From Bacteroidia bacterium (lineage in GTDB: Bacteria > Bacteroidota > Bacteroidia > AKYH767-A > 2013-40CM-41-45), in NCBI GenBank assembly GCA_020852075.1, contig JADZBN010000100.1, positions 1-53,538 of the forward strand: 53,538 nucleotides of DNA. The letters are read 5' to 3'. Below are positions 16,675 through 25,290 of the stretch, in pieces (position 1 is the first letter of the stretch; each line of letters begins with the position of its first letter). The notes under the pieces are model-generated. The model made no database searches. It had not been told where the DNA came from and saw nothing but the letters and a program-made list of their open reading frames with translations. The position numbers were made by a program, and so were the translations under genes.

Positions 16675-16708
16675 TTGTATCATGCTGCGTTAAACCCTCT
16701 TAACTTTA
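16675..16708 (+). promoter_or_regulatory. Possible promoter of the lipoprotein gene
   Basis: TTG (16675-16677), 23-base spacer, TAACTTTA (16701-16708). It lies 32 bases before ATG 16741 and inside the longer frame from 16579, which argues for the later start. Confidence 0.45.
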
Positions 16709-16740
16709 CAACATCCAACGGAATCAATCACGGAAAACTC

Positions 16741-17619
16741 ATGAAAAAGAAACTATTTTTTTCGCTTCTGCTTTCTACCCTTTGTGTGGGAAGCATTTTT
16801 GTTTCCTGCAAGAAAGACAAACAGGAAGACCTGGAATACGACACACAGACCTCACAGGACAATGCACTTGCAGAAGGAATCTTCAACGACGTAAACAATA
16901 TTGATCAGCAAGCCGTGGATAATGGCTCCGGAGGCCTTTCTACCTATCGCAGCGGTGAAAACCATGAAGGTGCGGGAATACTGAGTACCTGTGCGCAGGT
17001 CAGTGTTACCCCTGATTCAACCGGAACCGGAGGTACACTTACTGTAGATTTCGGATCCACGAATTGTCTGTGTTATGATTTACGTTACCGAAGAGGTGTA
17101 ATAAACGTACACTATTCCGGACTATACCGTGATTCCGGTACGGTTATTACTACCACATTTACGGATTACTATGTCGGCTTTGCGCCGGCCTATATGTTTC
17201 ATGTGGAGGGTACTAAAACAGTAACCAATGAAGGGCATAATTCCGCAGGCCACCTGGTGTATTCAATCAGTGTGAACGGACAAATCACTAATTATAACAA
17301 CGAGGTGATGACATGGACCTCCAACCGGCAACGCGAGTGGACTGAGGGTGAGAATACCACAGGCTGGTCAGGTTGGCTTGATGATGTTTATGTAATAACA
17401 GGATCTGCAAACGGGACGAACTTTGAAGGCAATGCATATACGGCAAATATCACATCCGGCCTGGAAGTGGCACTTGATTGCCGTTGGATCCGGAAAGGCA
17501 TATTCGAACTTACACCTGCCGGAAAACCTACCCGGACACTGGACTATGGAAACGGAGGTTGTGACTCGCTTGCTACCGTTTCTGTGAATGGTATTTCATT
17601 CAACATCGTTCTTCGTTGA
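16741..17619 (+). CDS. Lipoprotein of unknown function
   Basis: A 292-aa protein. ATG 16741 gives a clear lipoprotein signal peptide (KKKLFFSLLLSTLCVGSIFVSC, lipobox FVSC, followed by KKDK); the extension up to 16579 would bury it. The mature part is Gly/Thr/Asn-rich beta-type sequence with a central DYYVGFAPAYMFHVEGTKTVTN segment and a CNGC-free end; conserved-looking cysteines are in STCAQV, STNCLCYDL, LDCRW and GGCDSL, perhaps forming disulphides. Probably outer-membrane anchored. I do not recognise the family. Confidence 0.75.
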   Translation: MKKKLFFSLLLSTLCVGSIFVSCKKDKQEDLEYDTQTSQDNALAEGIFNDVNNIDQQAVDNGSGGLSTYRSGENHEGAGILSTCAQVSVTPDSTGTGGTLTVDFGSTNCLCYDLRYRRGVINVHYSGLYRDSGTVITTTFTDYYVGFAPAYMFHVEGTKTVTNEGHNSAGHLVYSISVNGQITNYNNEVMTWTSNRQREWTEGENTTGWSGWLDDVYVITGSANGTNFEGNAYTANITSGLEVALDCRWIRKGIFELTPAGKPTRTLDYGNGGCDSLATVSVNGISFNIVLR

Positions 17620-17644
17620 AAAACCGGTTATTCAATTGTTGAAT

Positions 17645-17681
17645 AAAGGCCCGAACCCAGTCGTTCAGGGCCTTTTGTTTT
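17645..17681 (+). terminator. Terminator of the lipoprotein gene
   Basis: AAAGGCCC (17645-17652) and GGGCCTTT (17668-17675) form the outer stem, extended inward by GAAC/GTTC, followed by TGTTTT. Strong rho-independent terminator on the plus strand. Confidence 0.85.
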
Positions 17682-17683
17682 AG

Positions 17684-17691
17684 TAATTTTG
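17684..17691 (+). promoter_or_regulatory. -7 box just before the 65-aa ORF
   Basis: TAATTTTG ends four bases before ATG 17696 and directly follows the terminator tail. If used, the message would be leaderless or nearly so. Confidence 0.45.
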
Positions 17692-17695
17692 CCGT

Positions 17696-17893
17696 ATGTA
17701 TATCCTTAAAGTGAAAGGCACGGCACGGATACCGGATTATGTGCAGTTGCGTGACGACAACTTTACCTTGTTGGCCTATTTCCGGGTTGACCGTCCTGAG
17801 AAAGCCCTGGCTAAGGCCGGACTTGGTGACCGGGAAGAAGAGGTAATGAAAAGAGTCATTGAAATTCCTTATGGAAAAATTCAGAAACTCTGA
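17696..17893 (+). CDS. Small conserved-looking protein upstream of ftsE
   Basis: A 65-aa soluble protein (TARIPDYVQLRDDNFTLLAYF, then VDRPEKALAKAGL and a C-terminal VMKRVIEIPYGKIQKL). No signal, membrane segment or catalytic motif. Codon use matches its neighbours, and the gene is 19 bases before ftsE, so the two probably share a transcript. Function unknown. Confidence 0.65.
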   Translation: MYILKVKGTARIPDYVQLRDDNFTLLAYFRVDRPEKALAKAGLGDREEEVMKRVIEIPYGKIQKL

Positions 17894-17912
17894 ATCAACC
17901 CATCAATAAAAT

Positions 17913-18608
17913 ATGTCTGAAAAAATAATCGTCTCCGTCCAAAGTGCTGATATTTTTCAATCCAGCAGCCTGGTACTGTCTTCCGTAACACTGGATATTG
18001 AGCAGGGGGAATTCGTTTTCCTCATCGGTAAAACAGGAAGCGGAAAAAGTTCTCTGCTAAAACTCCTGTATGGGGATCTGGAACTGAAACAGGGAACTGC
18101 CTCTGTTGCAGGCTTCAGCCTGAATCATCTCCGTACAAAGCAGATCCCATTTCTCAGGCGGAAGCTGGGTATTGTATTCCAGGATTTTCAACTGCTCAGC
18201 GACAGGAGCGTCAGCGATAACCTGATGTTTGTGTTGCGGGCTACAGGATGGAAAGACAAGGCAAAAATGAAGGCACGCATAGATGAGATCCTGGATATGG
18301 TTGGACTGAGCACCAAAGGATTCAAGATGCCGCATGAGCTTAGCGGAGGTGAACAGCAACGTGTGGTGATTGGACGTGCATTGCTCAATGATCCTGAACT
18401 TATTCTTGCAGACGAACCAACAGGAAACCTTGATCCTGAAACCTCGGACGGAATCATGAAGTTATTGCTCGATATCAGCCGTAGCAGCCGTGCAGTACTT
18501 ATGGCTACTCATAATTATTCTCTCATTGAAAAATACCCGGCAAGAATTATTAAATGTGAAAACGGAAAACTGATTGACAGCAAGGCACTGTATGAAAACG
18601 TCAGTTGA
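17913..18608 (+). CDS. ftsE: Cell-division ABC ATP-binding protein FtsE
   Basis: A 231-aa ABC ATPase. Walker A is [14 protein letters not shown] (residues ~33-46), the Q-loop is IVFQDFQLL, the signature is [17 protein letters not shown], Walker B is [12 protein letters not shown] and the switch His is in MATHNYSLI. Sequence is closest to FtsE, which with FtsX activates peptidoglycan hydrolases at the septum. ftsX is not adjacent, as is often the case in Bacteroidota. The 3' end overlaps the convergent glycosyltransferase by eight bases. Confidence 0.85.
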   Translation: MSEKIIVSVQSADIFQSSSLVLSSVTLDIEQGEFVFLIGKTGSGKSSLLKLLYGDLELKQGTASVAGFSLNHLRTKQIPFLRRKLGIVFQDFQLLSDRSVSDNLMFVLRATGWKDKAKMKARIDEILDMVGLSTKGFKMPHELSGGEQQRVVIGRALLNDPELILADEPTGNLDPETSDGIMKLLLDISRSSRAVLMATHNYSLIEKYPARIIKCENGKLIDSKALYENVS

Positions 18609-19722
18609 AAAGCGATAACACCTTTTTTGCGTTATTCAAATTACTGAATCCGTCTTCCAGAATTCTTTTTCTGTTTGCAATTTCATCAGAATTCATTTCT
18701 CCGGTTGACATTATCTCCAAAATACTGTTACGCATATCTTCGGCGGTATCTGCAATGAGGCAAAGGCTTTCCAGTCCGGTATCCTTAACCATCGGAGTAT
18801 TCACCTGGCCTCTCCGGCCGCAGAATAGTGCAGCAAGCAATTTTAATTTTATACCGGTTGACTGAAAGGTGGGAAGAACATTACATTGAGCCTCCGCAAT
18901 AAGGCGGTAAATTTCTTCGGGTTTTTTCGCTGGCAAAAGTTCTATGTTTGATTTTCCGCGTACCGCTTTTTGAAGTTCCTGTGAAGGTTTGGATCCTGCA
19001 ATTACAAGCCGCACTCCGAATCCACTGAATACCTTGTTTACCAGCCAAAGCGCAGCCTCATTGTTTTCACCAACACTCAGATTGCCGTGATAAAAGGCAA
19101 AATCCCCTTTGCCCGGGTTAACCTGAACACTTTCATGCGGATGAAAAGCAGGAACATACATCACGTGTGGAAAATTTTCCATGAAATGCCGTTTATCATT
19201 CTTCGAGATGGCCGCAATACCCTGTGCATAGCTTAACACCGATTCATGTTTTTTCAGCTTCATCGCCTCATTCAGAAAATAATATCGCTTAAAGATATTC
19301 CTCTCGACCCTGCCAAGGTTCTCATAATATTCGTGTTCCACGTTATGGGTACGTACAACAATTTTCCTGTGTCGCATTTCCGGATTTTGGAGCAGAAAAG
19401 TTGAATGAAGGCCCTCCATCAGGACCGGGTAATTATCGTTTAGCAGCCGCTCTTTCAACTCTTCGGATTGCCTGCTTAATACGATAAAGGGCAGGGTATT
19501 AAACAGAAAACTTTTTGAATTTTGCCTGGGATAATAATGCACGGATTCACACAGGGATTCCAGTTCCGCGGAAGGGGGTCTGCCATATGCAAAACAATGC
19601 AGATGAATCTTCACTCCCAGGGCATGAAGGCTCCTGATTTTGTAAAACACGTCAATCACACCTCCGTAATCCGGAGGATGAGGTACATCAAATGCAATAA
19701 TATGCAAGGGCTCAGACAACAT
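18601..19722 (-). CDS. Glycosyltransferase (GT4-like)
   Basis: A 373-aa cytosolic or membrane-associated glycosyltransferase. The N-terminal Rossmann part begins HIIAFDVPHPPDYGGVIDVFYK (a donor/acceptor loop typical of GT-B enzymes), and the C-terminal half has RLVIAGSKPSQELQ, IELLPAKKPEEIYRLIAEAQCNVLPTFQSTG and KLKLLAALFCG, the usual GT-B nucleotide-sugar region. ATG 19722 is chosen because the conserved N-terminus begins there; ATG 19782 would add 20 residues inside the upstream gene. It overlaps the upstream glycosyltransferase by 11 bases, so the pair is translationally coupled. Confidence 0.8.
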   Translation of the reverse strand: MLSEPLHIIAFDVPHPPDYGGVIDVFYKIRSLHALGVKIHLHCFAYGRPPSAELESLCESVHYYPRQNSKSFLFNTLPFIVLSRQSEELKERLLNDNYPVLMEGLHSTFLLQNPEMRHRKIVVRTHNVEHEYYENLGRVERNIFKRYYFLNEAMKLKKHESVLSYAQGIAAISKNDKRHFMENFPHVMYVPAFHPHESVQVNPGKGDFAFYHGNLSVGENNEAALWLVNKVFSGFGVRLVIAGSKPSQELQKAVRGKSNIELLPAKKPEEIYRLIAEAQCNVLPTFQSTGIKLKLLAALFCGRRGQVNTPMVKDTGLESLCLIADTAEDMRNSILEIMSTGEMNSDEIANRKRILEDGFSNLNNAKKVLSLFN

Positions 19723-20842
19723 CTCTGAAAATTGATTCCAGTTTCTTTTCTTCCTGTTCCCAGGTAAGGATTCCGGCTGCAAGTTTTACATTTTTCTTCC
19801 ACGTGTCAAGCCGTACCGGGTCCCTGAAAATTTCACGCATGTTCCATGCAAGCTGTTCAGGTTCATGTGAAGTTGCAACGATACCAATGTTAAATTTTTT
19901 TACGATTCCTGCGACTTCTGGCAGGTTGGAAACCAATACAGGGATCCCGGCATGTATGTAGTCAAAAAGTTTATTCGGCAAGGAATACAGGTAATTCATA
20001 TTGGTTCCTTTATCCAGCGACAATCCTGCATCCGCAAGGCGGGTCAACTGGCGAAGAATTTCAGGGGATTGCCTGGGAATAAATATCACGCTTCCTTCCA
20101 GTTTCATGGTAACCGTCTGTTTTTTCAGATATTCAATCACATCTCCCCCACCGGCAAATACCAGCATCAATTCTGGCGCATACATCATCGCTTCAAGGGC
20201 TTCCTCCGCACCCCTTTGAATATTGATCCCGGCTCCCTGGAAGATAAGCACTTTTCTGTCTTCGGGTATTCCAAAATCCGAACGGGATTTGCCGGGTACT
20301 ACCTCTGGTGCAGGCATTGGTATGTTCCGGACCACTTCCGGAACAATTCCGTATTTATTCCGGTAAAGTTCCGCAATGGAATCATTTACGGTAAACATGT
20401 GTTTCAATCCGGGCACACATTTTTTTTCTATCCATAACCAGAAATTCCTGACATGCCGGCGATGAATCAGTTCGGGGACTTCCGTAAAATATTCATGGCT
20501 GTCATAATACAATTCTGAACGTTTTAACCAGGCAGAAATCCGGCAAGCGGGCAGCGTATCCAGGTCATTCGCCACAATGACATCTGCTTTATGGCAAAGC
20601 AGGAAAAAGAACAGCCGAATATTATACACTGCGTAAAAAATAGGACCCCTGTCAAACCAAAGCCTGAAACGCTTCACCCGGTACGGACGCTGAGGCATAG
20701 GGGGGCTTATTTTACGTATCCTGCCCACAAGGCACACCTCTAATCCCTTCCGACTTAAAAAACTTGCAGTTCTGTGTACCCGCTGATCCGTTACCAGATC
20801 ACTGATCACGGCAACAATTGCGTGCTTCGTCTTCGTCTTCAT
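19712..20842 (-). CDS. Glycosyltransferase (GT4-like)
   Basis: A 376-aa GT-B enzyme. The N-terminal domain reads AIVAVISDLVTDQRVHRTASFL and contains DVIVANDLDTLPAC and ELYYDSHEYFTEVPEL; the C-terminal domain has RKVLIFQGAGINIQRGAEEALE, LMLVFAGGGDVIEYLK, and NYLYSLPNKLFDYIHAGIPVLVSNLPE, the usual E-x7-like donor-binding region. It likely adds sugars in cell-surface polysaccharide or glycolipid synthesis together with the next gene. First gene of the pair; acceptor unknown. Confidence 0.85.
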   Translation of the reverse strand: MKTKTKHAIVAVISDLVTDQRVHRTASFLSRKGLEVCLVGRIRKISPPMPQRPYRVKRFRLWFDRGPIFYAVYNIRLFFFLLCHKADVIVANDLDTLPACRISAWLKRSELYYDSHEYFTEVPELIHRRHVRNFWLWIEKKCVPGLKHMFTVNDSIAELYRNKYGIVPEVVRNIPMPAPEVVPGKSRSDFGIPEDRKVLIFQGAGINIQRGAEEALEAMMYAPELMLVFAGGGDVIEYLKKQTVTMKLEGSVIFIPRQSPEILRQLTRLADAGLSLDKGTNMNYLYSLPNKLFDYIHAGIPVLVSNLPEVAGIVKKFNIGIVATSHEPEQLAWNMREIFRDPVRLDTWKKNVKLAAGILTWEQEEKKLESIFRDVV

Positions 20843-20983
20843 AATTCCCGGCTACCTGGCATTTGCATTTTGCAAGGCGGATAGCCAACTATCAGGCATT
20901 CGTTTGGGATGGCATATTACCATATTATTCTCTAAACTCATCAATACGTTGAATTATTCGGCAAAACATGAAATAACACCTTC

Positions 20984-21014
20984 TTGCCCTCAACGATCAA
21001 AAAGCGTAAATTTG
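20984..21014 (+). promoter_or_regulatory. paaA operon promoter
   Basis: TTG (20984-20986), 20-base spacer, TAAATTTG (21007-21014). It leaves a leader of about 100 nt before paaA. Confidence 0.7.
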
Positions 21015-21063
21015 CAGGTAATGAGCTGGTTTTTAATAAAAAATCAGGTCAACGGACGGAATT

Positions 21064-21080
21064 GTGAATTGCCAGTTCAC
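21064..21080 (+). promoter_or_regulatory. Palindrome in the paaA leader, operator candidate
   Basis: The 17-base site GTGAATTGCCAGTTCAC is symmetric at seven of eight paired positions around C21072. A further TTCAC half-site lies at 21116-21120, next to the start codon. It lies downstream of the predicted start site, where a repressor could act; the factor is unknown. Confidence 0.35.
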
Positions 21081-21121
21081 GAATCGTCACCAAAGGAACA
21101 ATTAATCCATACGAATTCACG

Positions 21122-22072
21122 ATGAAAAATCTAACGGAACAGGAAAGAGAAAAAAAATTCCAGGAACGGATTGACCGGGGTGAAATTATCGAGCCCAAAG
21201 ACTGGATGCCGGAACGGTACCGCAGCCAGCTTATCCGCATGATGAGTCAGCATGCGCATTCGGAAATCGTGGGCATGCTTCCTGAAGGAAACTGGATTAC
21301 CAGAGCCCCCAGTCTGAAACGGAAGGCTGTTCTGCTTGCCAAGGTTCAGGATGAAGGCGGCCACGGCCTCTATATTTATAGCGGGACAGAAACACTGAAC
21401 ATTTCCAGGGAGGAGTTGGTTGGAGAGTTTCTTTCAGGCAAGGCCAAATATTCAAGTATTTTTAACTATCCGACTCTTACGTGGGCAGATATCGGAGCCA
21501 TTGGATGGTTGGTTGACGGAGCAGCCATTGTAAACCAGACAGCGCTGGCCAAGTGTTCTTATGGTCCTTATGCCCGTGCGATGGTAAGAATTTGTAAGGA
21601 AGAAAATTTTCACCACAAACAGGGTTATGAAATCCTGGCAACCTTAATGAAGGGTACGGAAGGACAAAAAGCCATGGCACAGGACGCAGTGAACCGGTGG
21701 TGGTGGCCATCCCTGATGATGTTCGGACCTTCCGATAAAGATTCACCCAACAGTGCCGAACTCATGCGATGGAAAGTGAAACGGTTTTCCAATGATGACC
21801 TGCGCCAGCGGTTCATTGACCGTACCGTACCACAGGCAGATAACATTGGAATTAAAATCCCCGACCCGATGCTGAAATTTAACGAAACCACATCCCATTA
21901 TGAATATGGACCGATTAACTGGGAAGAATTCTACAATGTAATTAAAGGGAATGGAATCTGTAACCGGGAAAGAATGAAAGCAAGACGGGCTGCACATACG
22001 GATGGCAGATGGGTCCGGGAAGCGGCAGAAGCGTATGCAAAAAAACAGACTGCAAAAGGAATTGAAGCATAA
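21122..22072 (+). CDS. paaA: 1,2-phenylacetyl-CoA epoxidase subunit PaaA
   Basis: Catalytic di-iron subunit of the ring-epoxidase that converts phenylacetyl-CoA to its 1,2-epoxide. 316 aa, normal length. Ferritin-like iron ligands are visible in [21 protein letters not shown] (ExxH) and [12 protein letters not shown] (ExxH), and the [11 protein letters not shown] and [20 protein letters not shown] segments are typical of PaaA. First gene of paaABCDG. Confidence 0.97.
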   Translation: MKNLTEQEREKKFQERIDRGEIIEPKDWMPERYRSQLIRMMSQHAHSEIVGMLPEGNWITRAPSLKRKAVLLAKVQDEGGHGLYIYSGTETLNISREELVGEFLSGKAKYSSIFNYPTLTWADIGAIGWLVDGAAIVNQTALAKCSYGPYARAMVRICKEENFHHKQGYEILATLMKGTEGQKAMAQDAVNRWWWPSLMMFGPSDKDSPNSAELMRWKVKRFSNDDLRQRFIDRTVPQADNIGIKIPDPMLKFNETTSHYEYGPINWEEFYNVIKGNGICNRERMKARRAAHTDGRWVREAAEAYAKKQTAKGIEA

Positions 22073-22099
22073 TTAATACAGATAAACACAAACTGAAAT

Positions 22100-22384
22100 A
22101 TGAATTCAACTGAATGGCCATTATGGGAAGTGTTCACCCAGAAAAAATCCGGGCTGCCGTTTGAACATGCCGGATGTATACATGCACCGGATAAAGAAAT
22201 GGCGTTGCTGAATGCGCGTGACGTATATTCCAGAAGAAATGAAGCCACCTGCCTGTGGGTAGTCCCATCGGGTGCAATTGTAAGCAGTACACCGGATGAT
22301 ATGGGCTCATTTTTTGAACCGGCCAATGATAAAATTTACCGTCATCCGAATTTTTATAAAACACCAGGGGCAAATTTTGACTGA
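22100..22384 (+). CDS. paaB: 1,2-phenylacetyl-CoA epoxidase subunit PaaB
   Basis: A 94-aa subunit (WPLWEVFTQKKSGLPFEHAG, then HAPDKEMALLNARDVYSRR and CLWVVPSGAIVSS) that bridges the PaaAC dimers in the epoxidase complex. Length and sequence are standard. Lies 27 bases after paaA. Confidence 0.95.
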   Translation: MNSTEWPLWEVFTQKKSGLPFEHAGCIHAPDKEMALLNARDVYSRRNEATCLWVVPSGAIVSSTPDDMGSFFEPANDKIYRHPNFYKTPGANFD

Positions 22385-22419
22385 TATTACCCGGCTGTTA
22401 CAGAATAATACAATTATTT

Positions 22420-23175
22420 ATGAAAAATGATGCCCTTTTTGAATATTGCCTGAGACTCGGCGATACTTCTCTGATACTATCACAAAGGCTTGGCGAATGG
22501 TGCGGACACGGACCGATACTGGAAGAAGACATTGCACTCACCAATATTTCCCTGGATCTTCTGGGACAGGCGAGATCTTTTCTTACCTATGCCGGCGAAA
22601 CGGAAGGCAAAGGAAGAAATGAAGATGACCTTGCGTTTTTCCGCGACGAAAGGGAATTCAGGAATTTCCTGCTGGCTGAACAACCCAATGGGGATTTTGG
22701 TGTAACCCTGTTGCGCCAGTTTCTTATATGTACACAGCAATATTTCCTGTACCAGGAATTATCCAACAGTAAGGATTCATCCCTGTCTGCACTGGCAGCC
22801 AGGTCATTCAAGGAGACGACCTATCATCTGCGTCATTGTTCAGGCTGGGTTCAGCGTCTGGCTACCGGAACAGAAGAAAGCCGTCAACGTATGCTCGATG
22901 CACTGGACTCCCTGTGGCGTTACACCGGTGATATGTTTGATACGGACGAATTGGAAAAAGGGCTTATAAAAAGCGGAATTGCACCTGATACTGATTTAAT
23001 CAGAAAGAAATGGGATACCAGGGTACGTGAGGTTTTTTCAGAAGCTTCATTGTCCATTCCTGAAAATGTATTTCAGATAACAGGAAGCCGGCAGGGAAGA
23101 CATACCGAACACCTTGGTCACCTGCTTGCAGAAATGCAGGTTGTTCCCCGTTCGTATCCCGGAGCCGTCTGGTGA
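22420..23175 (+). CDS. paaC: 1,2-phenylacetyl-CoA epoxidase subunit PaaC
   Basis: A 251-aa ferritin-like structural partner of PaaA. Typical segments are LGDTSLILSQRLGEWCGHGPILEEDIALTNI split here as SLILSQRLGEWCGHGP and EEDIALTNISLDLLGQAR, then FLICTQQYFLYQEL and SFKETTYHLRHCSGWV. It stabilises PaaA and contacts the reductase. Stop overlaps the paaD GTG start. Confidence 0.96.
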   Translation: MKNDALFEYCLRLGDTSLILSQRLGEWCGHGPILEEDIALTNISLDLLGQARSFLTYAGETEGKGRNEDDLAFFRDEREFRNFLLAEQPNGDFGVTLLRQFLICTQQYFLYQELSNSKDSSLSALAARSFKETTYHLRHCSGWVQRLATGTEESRQRMLDALDSLWRYTGDMFDTDELEKGLIKSGIAPDTDLIRKKWDTRVREVFSEASLSIPENVFQITGSRQGRHTEHLGHLLAEMQVVPRSYPGAVW

Positions 23176-23717
23176 AAAACCAATTGTATGTGGTGAAGAC
23201 AGATATCCGTATGAATGACGCAAAAGGAAATATGGCGGAGGAAAAAAAGATATGGTTATTGCTTGAAACCATACCCGATCCTGAAATTCCTGTAATTAGC
23301 ATCGTGGATCTGGGAATCGTGCGTGAAGTAACTGTTCAGGACAATACTGTTGAAATTTCAATCACTCCGACCTACAATGGTTGCCCGGCCATGAAAGCCA
23401 TCGAGCAGGAGATCCAAAAAGTTCTTAAAGAAAAGGAATATTCCACCGTTCATGTGCGCAGGGTATATTCACCTGCATGGACAACTGACTGGCTGAATGC
23501 AAATGCGAAAGATAAACTGCGTACTTATGGCATAGCTCCTCCCCTTTCTGCCTCTTCCGGTACTGTCATTACAGGTGGATTTGCACGTGTCATTGCCTGC
23601 CCTCATTGCGGATCAAAAGACACGGTATTGGTCAGTCAGTTTGGTTCCACAGCCTGTAAGGCATTATACAAATGCAGTGATTGTCTGGAACCTTTTGATT
23701 ATTTCAAGTGCCATTGA
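23172..23717 (+). CDS. paaD: Phenylacetate degradation protein PaaD (DUF59/FeS assembly-type)
   Basis: Needed in other bacteria for a functional epoxidase, probably in maturation of an Fe-S or metal centre. The N-terminal MIP18/DUF59 domain has IPDPEIPVISIVDLGIVREV and TPTYNGCPAMKAIE, and AWTTDWLN; the C-terminal zinc-finger-like part has CPHCGSKDT, FGSTACKALYKCSDC and PFDYFKCH. GTG 23172 overlaps the paaC stop (GTGA) and would couple translation; ATG 23211 or ATG 23232 (161 aa, closer to the 165-aa E. coli protein) are alternatives. Confidence 0.92.
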   Translation: MKNQLYVVKTDIRMNDAKGNMAEEKKIWLLLETIPDPEIPVISIVDLGIVREVTVQDNTVEISITPTYNGCPAMKAIEQEIQKVLKEKEYSTVHVRRVYSPAWTTDWLNANAKDKLRTYGIAPPLSASSGTVITGGFARVIACPHCGSKDTVLVSQFGSTACKALYKCSDCLEPFDYFKCH

Positions 23718-23788
23718 AGTATTGAATGACACAATATTGACTTTGCGTTTTTTTTCTGTTCTTCGCTGGAAATTAAATCACCATCAAT

Positions 23789-24565
23789 ATGCCCTCCATT
23801 ATTTTCACCCGTGAAGGTGCTGTGGCTAAAATAGTACTCAACCGGCCGGATAAGTTCAACAGTTTCAACAGGGAGATGGCGCTGCTTCTTCAATCTGTCC
23901 TGAAGGAAGCTGCATCCGATGACAGTATCAGATCCGTGTATCTGACCGGTGAAGGGAAAGCATTTTGTGCAGGTCAGGATCTTTCGGAAGCCATTCATCC
24001 GGATGGACCGGGGATCCAAAAAATCGTAAGGGAGCATTACAATCCGGTCATAAGGAGTATCCGGAATCTTGAAAAACCGGTCGTTTGCGGAGTGAATGGT
24101 GTGGCTGCTGGTGCAGGGGCCAATCTTGCCATAGCATGTGATATCTGTATTGATTAGCGCAGTGCCTCCTTCATTCAGGCTTTTAGTAAAATCGGGCTGG
24201 TTCCTGACAGCGGCGGGACATACTTTCTTCCGCGACTCATTGGATGGCAAAAAGCCACAGCTCTGATGATGCTGGGAGATAAAGTAACCGCAGACGATGC
24301 CCTTCAGATGGGAATGATTTACAAAGTGGCGGATGATGATGCACTTCAGACCGAAGGAATGGCCATTGCCACCACTCTTGCAGGGATGCCTACACGCGGC
24401 TTGTGGTTTACCAAGAAACTGTTGAATGAATCCCACCACAATGACCTGGAAGCACAGTTAACGTCAGAGGAACGCATGCAGGCCGAAGCGGGCAAAACCA
24501 TTGACTATAAAGAAGGCGTTCAGGCATTTCTTGAAAAGCGAAAACCACATTTTACCGGAAGGTAA
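23789..24565 (+). pseudogene. paaG: PaaG (2-(1,2-epoxy-1,2-dihydrophenyl)acetyl-CoA isomerase) with an in-frame TAG
   Basis: One reading frame of 258 codons aligns with PaaG throughout but is broken by TAG at 24155-24157. Before the stop: NRPDKFNSFNREMALLLQ, GKAFCAGQDLSEAI (oxyanion hole) and NGVAAGAGANLAIACDICID. After it, without a frame change: RSASFIQAFSKIGLVPDSGGT, which holds the catalytic Asp (equivalent to E. coli Asp136), and KATALMMLGDKVTADDALQMGMI to a normal FLEKRKPHFTGR end. The codon at the stop should be a small residue (E. coli DIVIAARSA). A single nonsense mutation or a base-call error explains it; the preceding Asp is also unusual. ATG 24266 could restart translation only for the C-terminal third. 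Confidence 0.9.
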
Positions 24566-24582
24566 ATACGGAAGGTCATAAA

Positions 24583-24608
24583 AAAACCCCGTCTGATGAC
24601 GGGGTTTT
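24583..24608. terminator. Bidirectional terminator between paaG and hup
   Basis: Perfect eleven-base arms AAAACCCCGTC (24583-24593) and GACGGGGTTTT (24598-24608) with a TGAT loop. The minus strand ends with a longer T-run, so it serves HU best but also the convergent paa operon. Confidence 0.9.
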
Positions 24609-24625
24609 CAATTTTCGCAGGTTGA

Positions 24626-24898
24626 TTACCTGATCCGGGAAGCGAGTTCAGCACCAGCCTTGAATTTTGCCACCTTCTTGGCAGCAATTTTAATCGGCTT
24701 GCCGGTCTGCGGGTTACGACCGTTACGGGCAGCCCTCTTAGCTACGGTGAAAGTTCCGAAGCCAACAAGCGCAACGCGATCACCTTTCTTCAAGGTTTTG
24801 GAAGTAACTGTCATGAATGCTTCCAGTGCACGACCTGCATCGGCCTTTGTGATCTTCGCTTCGGATGCCATAGCATCAATCAGTTCAGCTTTGTTCAT
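24626..24898 (-). CDS. hup: DNA-binding protein HU
   Basis: A 90-aa histone-like protein that bends and compacts DNA as a dimer. The HU signature is [22 protein letters not shown] (in parts: [10 protein letters not shown] and [12 protein letters not shown]), with the N-terminal [11 protein letters not shown] and a normal end. Strong promoter and terminator; single-gene unit. Confidence 0.96.
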   Translation of the reverse strand: MNKAELIDAMASEAKITKADAGRALEAFMTVTSKTLKKGDRVALVGFGTFTVAKRAARNGRNPQTGKPIKIAAKKVAKFKAGAELASRIR

Positions 24899-24939
24899 TG
24901 TTTAATAGTTTTTAGTGGTTTAGTTATTAATGACGCCGC

Positions 24940-24971
24940 CAAAAGTAGTATGGCACAATGCCGGATGCAAA
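24940..24971 (-). promoter_or_regulatory. HU promoter
   Basis: Minus-strand TTTG (24968-24971), 20-base spacer, TACTTTTG (24940-24947): a full match to the Bacteroidetes promoter pair. Leader about 35 nt. Confidence 0.8.
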
Positions 24972-25238
24972 TTCCCTGAGAGTAAAACAGTTGATTTGTT
25001 AATAATTATACTCGTTTGTTGAAAACTTTTAATCAACCCCGCACTCATAGCGGGTTCGCAACTGTTCTGTTTCCGAATCGCAGGAGTACAGCACATTTCA
25101 TCAATTGCAGTATTGCAAACTCAGTTGCAGTGCAGCTTTCATTCGATGGCGAACAACAAAACCGGGATATTCGTTTGCATTACAGCATGACAGGTATGGC
25201 ACGTTTAACCTCAGAAAATTTCAGGGATTAAACTCCGG

Positions 25239-25273
25239 TTTGCATTCTTTATTAAGGCAATCGCTTATCTTTG
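25239..25273 (+). promoter_or_regulatory. dnaX promoter
   Basis: TTTG (25239-25242), 23-base spacer, TATCTTTG (25266-25273), 17 bases before the dnaX ATG. Confidence 0.7.
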
Positions 25274-25290
25274 TTACATAGAATCCGACC

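Larger units (their letters stand above)
24899..25290. other. Divergent intergenic region hup / dnaX
   Basis: This 392-base gap holds the minus-strand HU promoter and the plus-strand dnaX promoter. The frame at 25016-25231 has no homology-like features and I do not call it. Nothing else is visible. Confidence 0.6.

Noticed and set aside
24155-24157. Pyrrolysine or other programmed recoding at the paaG TAG
   Set aside because: No recoding signal or pyl gene is seen, and PaaG homologues have a small residue here; mutation or error is simpler.
25016-25231. 71-aa frame upstream of dnaX
   Set aside because: TTG start, no motif, and it lies in the region between two divergent promoters.
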